64,000 bases of DNA. It comes from Ignavibacteria bacterium (lineage in GTDB: Bacteria > Bacteroidota > Ignavibacteria > Ignavibacteriales > Ignavibacteriaceae). Position 1 is the stretch's first letter. Each line of letters starts with the position of its first letter. Below are positions 56,545 through 64,000 of this stretch, one piece after another. The position numbers and the translations under genes were made by a program. The notes below the pieces were generated by a model that worked only from the letters and a program-made list of their open reading frames with translations, did not search any database and had not been told where the DNA came from. The stretch covers positions 173,835 through 237,834 of the forward strand of contig JAUXVN010000112.1 in NCBI GenBank assembly GCA_030684555.1. The letters are read 5' to 3'.

Positions 56545-56736
56545 TTACAATTTTGAAAACAAGCTTAATATTAGAACAATTCCCGAAAGACCAATTGTGT
56601 TATAAATAAGGAAAAAGATTTTCTCCCTCTTTAATCTGTCTATTTTGTTTGACGGGTATGCCTTTTCATAATCACCACTACTGACAAAATCTCCATTTTT
56701 TATATTCCAACCATAAATAAAAGTTTTCTCACTCAT
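56545..56736 (-). CDS. Small single-span membrane protein
   Basis: A 63-residue protein with a polar N-terminal half (FIYGWNIKNGDFVSSGDYEKAYP), then a basic stretch and a hydrophobic segment at about 41-61 (FLIYNTIGLSGIVLILSLF). No family is recognised. Its small size and position next to a large surface-protein gene give no firm clue to function. The start ATG 56736 follows GGAGAG. Confidence 0.5.
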   Translation of the reverse strand: MSEKTFIYGWNIKNGDFVSSGDYEKAYPSNKIDRLKREKIFFLIYNTIGLSGIVLILSLFSKL

Positions 56737-56851
56737 TTTAACTCTCCATTAAATTCATTTATTTTTAATACTATAAATGCCATTTGCTTCGCGATATTAA
56801 TTATTAATTAAATGACAACTAATGCCCGCGAAGCAAAATGACTAAATCCTA

Positions 56852-59800
56852 TTACTTTATTAGAACCATCTTCTTTACCTGAACAAACGTATTTGGTTTA
56901 ACACCACTTGTTCCAACCATACGATAGATATACATTCCCGATGCCAGTCGTAATGATGAAGCATTCAGTTCGAGTGTATAATAACCTGCTGATTGTTCTT
57001 CGTTAGTTAATGTGGCTACTCGTTCTCCTGTAATTGAGTATAGCTCAAGAACAACTTTACTATCAAAAGGCAACTGATATTCAATCTTAGTCGTAGGATT
57101 GAAAGGATTCGGGTAGTTCTGGCTAAGTGAGTATTCTTTTGGTATTGATATTTCACCTTCTACAACGGGACTATATGTATAAGTTCCGTCATTATCAACC
57201 ATTTTAAGCCGATACTGATATTTACCAGAATTAACTTTTACATCAGCAAAGTTATACTTCTTTGGTGAATAGCTGTTACCGTGTGCTTTAACCGAAGCAA
57301 CATTTTCCCAGGTTTCGGTATCATCATGAACTTTACTTCTTTGAACTTCGAACCTGTTGAAATTAATTTCGGTAGCGGTTTCCCAATTCAGTATTACATC
57401 TCTTCCCTTAACCTCAGCTAGGAAGGTTGAAAGCTCAACGGGGAGTGGATTCTCATTATCACCACCAAGACCGAACTCCGAAAAGCTGGTTAAACCTGAC
57501 CAGGTAAGTAAATTTCCGTCAATAGAAGAAGGAACTCCTAGGTCTGTCCATGTTCCGCTTGCATTATCTCTTTTAAGAAGATGCAATGTTGCCGGATTAT
57601 TAACGCCAGGAACACCTGTAATATCAAATGTAACCGAATAAGTACCGGTTACAGTACCGCTTGTAACTGTTACTGACCAATACTGCGGAGCAATGTTTGT
57701 TAATCCAGAAGGTAACGTACCACCGGGTGAAGAACCGATTTTATCAACTGTTAAATCAAGAGGATCAGTATTAGCTACAGTAAATTGAATAGTTGTACCA
57801 GTCAGGCCGAAAGAGTTAGATCCGGTATTACCACCTGATATTGTACTGCTGTTAGTAGCAGCAGGAATGGCTCTAATAGAAACATTATCAACAAATAAAT
57901 CATTATCCGCGTTTTCAAGAGTTGACCCACCATAAAAAGCTATTTTTACTAAACCAGTATATCCTGTTAGCGGGATTGTAACGGTCTCACCATTAAATGA
58001 AATATCATTATATACATTAGGTGAACTGGCATTATCCCAAAGTCTTAAAGTATTTGCTGAAGTCCAGGTTGTACCATTATCGGTTGAAATGATGACAGCA
58101 AATTTATCATCCGCTCCATTTAAATCCGGGGTTGTGGTTGCATTCCATTTAGTCAACGCTAAATTAAATTTTAATTCATAGTTGGAGGAACCATCACCTA
58201 ACTGGATTGATGGAGTAACAAACCAATAATTTACTGTAGTACCATAAATATTTAACTTAGCACTCTTATTAATCGGGTCAGTAACATTTCGCCAATCATC
58301 CTGAACCCAACCTGAAGATGTTGTTGATAATGTACTTGGAGCGGCTAATAAACCACTAAACCTTGTCCATCTTGTTGGTGGAAATGTGCCTGCAAAATCC
58401 TGCATATGAGGAGGAGTTATAGTTAACTCATTAACCGTCAATTCACCGGAAATAAACTCCGTACCGTTCCATATATTACCGCCGGCTGCACTATAACCAC
58501 CATAAACATAATCATCGTTTACCAATTTGAAACGGCTTGCATAGTAATAGGTTCCAGTAACTAAATTAGAACCAATCGCTGCTTTATACTCATCGTTATT
58601 ACCTTGATGAGAATGGAATGTAGCAGCAACCCACGTCCATCCTCCATCAGTACTGGGATTATTATTTGTTGAACTATATCCTATCCAGCATTGAATACCG
58701 GAAGAAGGTTCTGAGGCGTTTGTAACATTTTCAACATATACTCTTGCATAAACATCTGTAGAGCCGCCTTCTTGAATAGATGCAGTTGCCGGAAATTGCA
58801 AGTTTGCCCAACTGATTGTTGCATTATTAACTGTTAAACCTCCTGATACATTTGTAGTTCCATCCCAGAATCCACTATTATATCCGCCGTATTGGTAAAT
58901 ACCATCTGTTAATAAGAAACGGCTTGCATAGTGGTATGTACCTGCCGGTAGATTACCACCTATACTTGCTTTGTATTCATCATTATTACCAGCGTCGGTA
59001 TTATAAGTAGCTACAGTCCAGTTTGTCCAGGTATTAGGATTTGTGTTATCAGCACTCCATCCAATCCAGCATTGTATATTTGCCCCTTGTCCGGCACCCG
59101 GAGTAACACCGTCTTTATATACTTGAGCATAAACAGTTAAGGAACTGCCTTCGTTTATGTTACCAGTAGCAGGATGTTGTAAATTAGCCCAATCCAATCC
59201 GGGAGGAGTATAACCGGTTTCATAAGCACCAATTGAAGGTGTGGTTTCACTTCTTGTGGTACCTGAATAATCTGTAGTAATTCCTACAATAGGAGTACCT
59301 GTAGCAAGTACAGGTGAGCCTGTAAACGGTTGTAAGTTATCATTTGCTCTAAAGAGCGGATCTGATGCAAATGAGTTTGCATCTTGAGTGGTTGCGGTTT
59401 GCCAATCGCCGAGTGTAGTTTTATTACTTGATAAATATCCTAAAACACCTTCTGCTCCTGAGGCATAATAATCATTATAATTAATTGCTGAATAAGCAGT
59501 ATTTGCCGACCCAGAGTATATTGCATAGGAAGTAGAAACACCTGTTGTATTTACAATAGAATTTGAGAAAATGTTATTTTTTACATTAAGGTTGGTAACC
59601 GAGGTTCCGATATATAAAGCATAGTTTTGATCAACAGTTGCACTAGATCTTGAAATACTACCATATAAGTTTACTGTATTAAAGTAAATATTAATTCCAC
59701 CTTGACTCCCTTGGAGCCGAATACCATAAATTGCATCGGCGCTCCCCGTTGTATAACCATCACCGCTTATATCATAGATTACATTATTGGCGATTGTAAG

Positions 59801-62800
59801 ATTACTAGTGTTACTCCCTATACTTACATCTATACCTTTACCGCCATAGCCTGAAGTACCAGTATACTTTAAGGAATATATTTTATTACTGAGAATTGAA
59901 CTGTTGACAAATCCTGTTCCAATTAACATACCAGTTGGATTGGTAATTGTCCCAATAAAGTTAAAAATAGTATTTCCACTAATAGTTGCGCCAGTCGCTT
60001 GGGTTACATCAATTCCATACTTTCCAATGTAATCAGAGGCTGATTCGGACCCCATCGAATTTCCAGAGATGGTTAAACCAGTTAGTACTCCTGTTGTCGC
60101 AACCCCTCTTGCATAAACAGCATAATATGCTTTGGAAATAGTATTATTCATTATGGTTAAATTATTATTGTGAGCCCCGGTTCCTGATGTAGAAATGGAA
60201 GCCCCACCAACAAAAATACCGAATGTAGATGTCACAGTATTAGAACCTGCTTTAATGTTGCAGTTTCTTATCGTATTATCTGTTGCACCGGCATTTGTTC
60301 CCAGACTTATTATCTGAAAAGCTGCACTGTTTGCATCAGTACTCGTATTACTTATGGTTAAATAGTTACCACTGCCACTATATCTACCGTCAAAAGTAAT
60401 ACCGTCCGCACCGTTTAAACGTATTAAGCCGCCTGCATAACTACCGGAAATGGTTCTCATTTCAGCTGCACTTGGTTGTATATTAATTGTATAAATCGCC
60501 TCTTCCAGAGTTTGATTTAACGCGACTGCACCAGTCTCGGTTAAATCCGAAGTTATTTTTACAGTTAAATTACCTGTTACTATTTTTTCATTTATGGCTT
60601 TAAATAAACCGGCGGATGTGTTGGCTGTTAATGATGTATAAGTTTGATCTGTACCAACAAGTATTTCACCTGCAACAGCACCTATAATTGTATAACTGTT
60701 TATTGTTCCACCGATAGGGAATGCAGCAGAAGTCAAATCGACTGTGGTAGGCATTTCTGCAAAAGTACCGGAATTAATCCCTACATTCGTCGGATCAGCA
60801 TTATCTTGAGCAACTATAAAGTATTGGATAACATCATTAGTAGAGACAGAGCCTGCATTCAACAATGAATAATCTATGGTGAAACTAAAATTCGCTTCAG
60901 TTTCATTTGTTTCAACATATTTCCATCCATTTTCATCGTTATCATCAGTAGATTTTTTATAATACAAACGTGGTGCTTTCCCGATAGTTGCATTTACGCC
61001 ACTTGCATCGTTAATTGAGACATTAGAAAAAGTACGATTTGATGTGCTTGCGGTATTATTTAAGAGAGTATAAGTTATATTAGGTGGAGCTAAATCGAGC
61101 CCTGTCATATCCCCCTCAAAAGCACCAACATCAGGTAAAGTTACATTTCTTGTTGTTCCCCAATAATCATCAGTAATACCTGTAATCTGCTGCCCTCCAC
61201 TTTCAATTTGTGTGGGAGTAACCAGATTAATCTTCAGAAAATCCGTACTACTGCCAGTCGTGCTCTGGAATGAGGGATTCTCGGTAAATGATGCAGCATC
61301 CCTTGGTGCAATGGTTCCGGCAGTAAAAGCACCATTTTTATAATTATCAATCGTTTGTGCAGCACTTGTACCATCAGAATAAATCAAGTTTGTTGCACTC
61401 GGTGTACCTGCAAAAAATAAATTATTATTTGATGAACTTGAATAATTATTCAATGTACTAGCCACACCTGAACTTCTTCGGAAAGCTACAGTATTACCTG
61501 TACCTGCGGGTACAGATGTATTAACAATTATATTATTTCTCATATTAAGCGCAGCAGTTGTAGCAGTTGTACTTGTAGTATGAAAAACGCCTGCAGTAGA
61601 AAAGTTGGTGCCTGCAGATGAGGCATTGATATATATAGTATTAAAGGATAAATTTATATTTGAACTTGTAGTTGTTGATGTTATATTAATTCCTCTTATA
61701 GCATCGGATGTACTGCTCGTTGAGGGAGCTCGCAAATCACCTACTAGATTATTAAACGCATTTAGTGTTGTACCGGAAGCTAAAATTATACCGAAAACAG
61801 TACCCGTTGCATTTGTAGATTGAAGATCATATATTTTATTTCTTGGGATACTTGCGGTATTTGCGGCTGCTACTGAGGCTGTAATTCCAGTTACTGCCCC
61901 TGCTGTTGCAGCTAATCCATAAACAGTATTTTGTGCAGCAGTATAATTCTGATTAGAGCTGCCAAGATTAATACCTGTGATTGCAGCTCCGTTTGTGATA
62001 TTATTTACTGTATTAGAAGATACAACAGTGTTTGCTCCGCTAAAGTTGACGTTCAACCCGGTTATTAAACTTGTTCCTCCGGTAATATTTGAAAATGTAT
62101 TACCTGTAATAGTTTTAGTTGGGCCAACAGTACTTGATGCACCATCAGTATTTGCCCATCCTGCAATAGTCGTAGCGCCGGTAACTGTAATATTTGAAAA
62201 ATTATTATTTACGTTGCTTACAGTTGTTCCGTTTACTGAACTTGCACCGGTGGTATAAAAAGTGACGGTTCCGCCGGCTCCGGTTTTAGAAAATCCGGTA
62301 ACAATAGAATTGTTATTAGCATTTTGTGAGCCACCTGCCGGTAATGTTACGCTATTAGTCATGAATACAACACTGCCGGTTGTATTAACACTAATATTAG
62401 TAAATGTATTATTATTAATATTCTGATGTAATGAGATACCTGCATTTGAAATAAATGTTATGGCAGCGGTGCCTGCTACAGTATGACCAAAATTATTAAA
62501 ATCGTTATTATTGATATTTATAGTTGAAGTATTAGTAGTGGTGGTTGCTTCATTAACTATTCCTAATATGGCAGATGAAGCAAAAGCATGTTTCAATGAA
62601 AGCGTATTGTTGCTTACTGTACTTGTAAAAGTTCCTGAAGGTGCATTACTGAAAGCAGGTATATAAATACCTCTTAAACTACTGGCAACAGTAATACCTC
62701 CCTCCGAACTTGTAAGGGTATTATAAGAAACCGTAAAATTATTAACATTACGAATAAGTATGCCAAAATTAGTACCGGAGACAGCGTTGTAACCCGAAAA

Positions 62801-63556
62801 AGTACCTGTTGTACCAAAGTTTGTTAATGTGTTAGCATTTGCCAGACTCCCGCCGATTGTAAGCCCATTATTATGGTCAGCAGCAGCCAGGGGACCGAGT
62901 ACAACTATACCATTATTAACATTGCTTATTGTATTACCGGTAATTGTTAAATTATGATTACCACCTTCCGCAGTGGTTGCCGTACCTAAACCTATTGCAG
63001 CTGAAGAATGCGTTGAATTACTGTAAATACCAAAAGTATTCTGATATGTTCTATTTAATGTAATTGTATTGTTATGTATAGTTACATTCTGACATCCATT
63101 TGTAGTTGAGGCGTAAAATAAAGCTACCCCAAATTCGGTCATATTATTTGTAGCTGCCGCAGTTGTTGTATTTGCAGCATTTTCAAGCATAGTAAAATTG
63201 CGGAGGGTTATGTAATCACCTCCGATAATTTTAAATATAGCATCAACAAGAACACCCGCAGTTTGCGGGGTGGGTGCAGTTATTGTGCTGCTACTACCCT
63301 GAATTATTATTGTATTTATGCTTGTTCCCGTTGCTGTAATTGCAAAACCACCTATCGGGGCAGTTTCATCACCCGATAAGGTAATGACAACAGGCGAAGT
63401 TATCGTTACCGCATTTAATGCATTAATTGCTGCGGCAAGACTTCCGTAAGTTGGGTCTAACCCCGAACCTTCGTTTGTCGTTACCTGCGCATGAACATTC
63501 GCCGTTATTAATATTAGCAATAACAGCGACAGAAATGGTTTGAAGAGAGTTTTCAT
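56852..63556 (-). CDS. Giant secreted beta-helix surface protein with T9SS sorting domain
   Basis: The 2234-residue protein has a signal peptide (residues 1-24). Two long right-handed beta-helix regions follow, at about 25-815 and 955-1445. They are rich in Asn/Thr/Ser/Ile with repeated 'NNT(I/F)xN(I/V)' rungs, and each ends in a VGAFE/IGAYE segment. Two similar domains come next (about 1455-1575 and 1580-1710), both starting with WANLQxPAT and containing CWIG, YYAS/HYAS and YGGY motifs. Then come a choice-of-anchor J/MAM-like domain (about 1715-1895), a fibronectin III-like domain (2040-2135) and a sorting domain (about 2142-2234: SQNYPNPFNPTTKIEYQLP). The protein is expected to be exported by T9SS and attached by PorU. 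AAGGAT lies 7 nt before ATG 63556. Its ligand is unknown. Confidence 0.9.
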   Translation of the reverse strand: MKTLFKPFLSLLLLILITANVHAQVTTNEGSGLDPTYGSLAAAINALNAVTITSPVVITLSGDETAPIGGFAITATGTSINTIIIQGSSSTITAPTPQTAGVLVDAIFKIIGGDYITLRNFTMLENAANTTTAAATNNMTEFGVALFYASTTNGCQNVTIHNNTITLNRTYQNTFGIYSNSTHSSAAIGLGTATTAEGGNHNLTITGNTISNVNNGIVVLGPLAAADHNNGLTIGGSLANANTLTNFGTTGTFSGYNAVSGTNFGILIRNVNNFTVSYNTLTSSEGGITVASSLRGIYIPAFSNAPSGTFTSTVSNNTLSLKHAFASSAILGIVNEATTTTNTSTININNNDFNNFGHTVAGTAAITFISNAGISLHQNINNNTFTNISVNTTGSVVFMTNSVTLPAGGSQNANNNSIVTGFSKTGAGGTVTFYTTGASSVNGTTVSNVNNNFSNITVTGATTIAGWANTDGASSTVGPTKTITGNTFSNITGGTSLITGLNVNFSGANTVVSSNTVNNITNGAAITGINLGSSNQNYTAAQNTVYGLAATAGAVTGITASVAAANTASIPRNKIYDLQSTNATGTVFGIILASGTTLNAFNNLVGDLRAPSTSSTSDAIRGINITSTTTSSNINLSFNTIYINASSAGTNFSTAGVFHTTSTTATTAALNMRNNIIVNTSVPAGTGNTVAFRRSSGVASTLNNYSSSSNNNLFFAGTPSATNLIYSDGTSAAQTIDNYKNGAFTAGTIAPRDAASFTENPSFQSTTGSSTDFLKINLVTPTQIESGGQQITGITDDYWGTTRNVTLPDVGAFEGDMTGLDLAPPNITYTLLNNTASTSNRTFSNVSINDASGVNATIGKAPRLYYKKSTDDNDENGWKYVETNETEANFSFTIDYSLLNAGSVSTNDVIQYFIVAQDNADPTNVGINSGTFAEMPTTVDLTSAAFPIGGTINSYTIIGAVAGEILVGTDQTYTSLTANTSAGLFKAINEKIVTGNLTVKITSDLTETGAVALNQTLEEAIYTINIQPSAAEMRTISGSYAGGLIRLNGADGITFDGRYSGSGNYLTISNTSTDANSAAFQIISLGTNAGATDNTIRNCNIKAGSNTVTSTFGIFVGGASISTSGTGAHNNNLTIMNNTISKAYYAVYARGVATTGVLTGLTISGNSMGSESASDYIGKYGIDVTQATGATISGNTIFNFIGTITNPTGMLIGTGFVNSSILSNKIYSLKYTGTSGYGGKGIDVSIGSNTSNLTIANNVIYDISGDGYTTGSADAIYGIRLQGSQGGINIYFNTVNLYGSISRSSATVDQNYALYIGTSVTNLNVKNNIFSNSIVNTTGVSTSYAIYSGSANTAYSAINYNDYYASGAEGVLGYLSSNKTTLGDWQTATTQDANSFASDPLFRANDNLQPFTGSPVLATGTPIVGITTDYSGTTRSETTPSIGAYETGYTPPGLDWANLQHPATGNINEGSSLTVYAQVYKDGVTPGAGQGANIQCWIGWSADNTNPNTWTNWTVATYNTDAGNNDEYKASIGGNLPAGTYHYASRFLLTDGIYQYGGYNSGFWDGTTNVSGGLTVNNATISWANLQFPATASIQEGGSTDVYARVYVENVTNASEPSSGIQCWIGYSSTNNNPSTDGGWTWVAATFHSHQGNNDEYKAAIGSNLVTGTYYYASRFKLVNDDYVYGGYSAAGGNIWNGTEFISGELTVNELTITPPHMQDFAGTFPPTRWTRFSGLLAAPSTLSTTSSGWVQDDWRNVTDPINKSAKLNIYGTTVNYWFVTPSIQLGDGSSNYELKFNLALTKWNATTTPDLNGADDKFAVIISTDNGTTWTSANTLRLWDNASSPNVYNDISFNGETVTIPLTGYTGLVKIAFYGGSTLENADNDLFVDNVSIRAIPAATNSSTISGGNTGSNSFGLTGTTIQFTVANTDPLDLTVDKIGSSPGGTLPSGLTNIAPQYWSVTVTSGTVTGTYSVTFDITGVPGVNNPATLHLLKRDNASGTWTDLGVPSSIDGNLLTWSGLTSFSEFGLGGDNENPLPVELSTFLAEVKGRDVILNWETATEINFNRFEVQRSKVHDDTETWENVASVKAHGNSYSPKKYNFADVKVNSGKYQYRLKMVDNDGTYTYSPVVEGEISIPKEYSLSQNYPNPFNPTTKIEYQLPFDSKVVLELYSITGERVATLTNEEQSAGYYTLELNASSLRLASGMYIYRMVGTSGVKPNTFVQVKKMVLIK

Positions 63557-63627
63557 ATTTTTATCCTTCTATTGGTTATTAAATGAATTATTAACATCAT
63601 AGTACTCATCAATTTCAATTAAATTTT

Positions 63628-63804
63628 TCATATCAGCACCTCATCAAGAACCGCAACAGCAGCTGCACTTGTATCGTAGTCACCATGAATTGTTTTTGTT
63701 CCGCTAAGCTGCGGAAGTATCTCAGTAATCGAGAAGGAAAATATCAATAGTGTAAGGAAACAAATATTCCTTAATGCACTATAATTTGTAGTAAGTGAGT
63801 TCAT
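63628..63804 (-). pseudogene. N-terminal remnant of a beta-helix T9SS-type surface protein
   Basis: A 58-codon reading frame starts at ATG 63804, with AAGGAG 5-6 nt upstream. It encodes a signal peptide (ICFLTLLIFSFSITEILPQ) and then LSGTKTIHGDYDTSAAAVAVL. This matches the usual beginning of T9SS beta-helix proteins (SGTYTIGGDYATFAAAVxxL pattern). A stop follows where the helix should start, and no in-frame continuation exists. A 20-codon ORF (63569-63631) overlaps its end by ATGA. I read it as a truncated paralog of the giant gene next door, though a real short secreted peptide is possible. Confidence 0.55.
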
Positions 63805-63854
63805 GGTAACTCCTTGATGATAGTTGTTAGATACAATTAATAATTAATTATCTC

Positions 63855-63868
63855 ACGGCTAAAGCCGT
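63855..63868. repeat. Short perfect hairpin near the right edge
   Basis: ACGGC (63855-63859) and GCCGT (63864-63868) form a 5-6 bp stem with a tight TAAA loop, followed on the plus strand by TTTTA. It may be a small terminator or a member of a short interspersed palindrome family; one copy cannot decide. Confidence 0.35.
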
Positions 63869-63903
63869 TTTACTTTTCTTTGCTTTTTATCCCCAGACTA
63901 AAG

Positions 63904-64000
63904 AGGCTGTGTGAAAATCCACTTGCAATAGGGGGTTATTTTCATACTGTCTTGTTTTCTGAAAATTATTTTACACAAGTTTAACTTTTTTCACTGTTTT
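63904..64000. other. Region at right edge resembling an insertion-sequence end
   Basis: GAGGCTGTGTGAAAATCC at 63904-63921 has the look of the terminal inverted repeat of some IS1182/IS4-like elements. No matching inverted complement lies in the remaining 80 nt, and no transposase is visible before the window ends. An IS starting here and extending rightward is therefore possible. The segment has no gene otherwise. Confidence 0.25.

Noticed and set aside
56852..63556. Low-complexity repeat array or CRISPR-like repetition in the 56.8-63.6 kb region
   Set aside because: The repetition is at protein level, in beta-helix rungs of one long open frame. It is not exact at DNA level.
1..64000. Many open frames of 60-105 codons opposite or within the large genes
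   Set aside because: They lie inside well-supported genes in another frame, have unusual composition and no ribosome site.
1..64000. CRISPR array, tRNA or rRNA genes
   Set aside because: No regularly spaced direct repeats, cloverleaf-like segments or conserved rRNA stretches were seen on either strand by eye.

Overview
The window is AT-rich, gene-dense chromosomal DNA. It looks like a member of the Ignavibacteria or the wider Bacteroidota/Chlorobi group. The main evidence is a type IX secretion system (T9SS) set (PorU sortase, PorV barrel, cargo with the C-terminal 'NYPNP' sorting domain), Bacteroidota-type promoters (TTG, 19-21 nt, TAnnTTTG), and SPOR- and PorV-family envelope proteins. No rRNA, tRNA, CRISPR array, complete insertion sequence or prophage was recognised. 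The species assignment is inference.

Layout. (1) 1-945 is the N-terminal part of a D-lactate/glycolate-type FAD oxidase, cut by the window edge. (2) 1.1-8.7 kb, minus strand, runs relA/spoT, ruvX, two bacterial microcompartment (BMC) shell proteins, a YbbR-domain protein, tmk and a CtpA-type protease. The second BMC protein carries a long acidic tail and a small C-terminal helical motif; no enzymes or pentameric vertex proteins lie beside the pair. (3) 8.8-13.2 kb, minus strand: der, a CoA-disulfide-reductase-like flavoprotein, upp and a TPR protein. (4) 13.3-25.6 kb, minus strand, is a T9SS/surface cluster: PorU, PorV, an M6-like secreted protein whose HExxH site is replaced by serines, and a metalloprotease-propeller-barrel protein. 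(5) 25.8-30.8 kb holds an HD hydrolase, nth, a thioredoxin-like ferredoxin, a lipoprotein, a PH-domain protein, a barrel-like protein and an MBL hydrolase. (6) 30.8-40.5 kb, minus strand, carries aroC, a DegP/HtrA protease, recO, mtnA, a PfkB kinase, a NUDIX hydrolase and a 1155-residue putative outer-membrane barrel. (7) 40.9-42.7 kb, plus strand, is a three-gene unit: HisA-like isomerase, stand-alone cyclic-nucleotide-binding protein and universal stress protein. (8) 42.7-51.6 kb, minus strand: prenyl synthase, tatC, glyA, TPR protein, outer-membrane protein, lipoprotein, gmhB and glgA. (9) 51.7-56.4 kb, plus strand, is a SPOR lipoprotein followed by the lower half of histidine degradation (hutI, ftcD, separate cyclodeaminase) and a NamZ/DUF1343 muramidase-like protein. 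(10) 56.5-63.8 kb, minus strand, holds a small membrane protein, a 2234-residue beta-helix T9SS surface protein, and a 58-codon remnant of a similar protein.

Most of the window is housekeeping, but the cell-surface theme is strong: at least three proteins carry sorting domains and they lie with two of the T9SS components that process them. The parts most worth a second look are the shell-only BMC pair with its tailed member, the M6-like pseudoprotease beside PorU/PorV, and the HisA-like/cNMP/Usp unit. Start codons were chosen from Shine-Dalgarno position, overlap and signal peptides; several genes appear to start with TTG.
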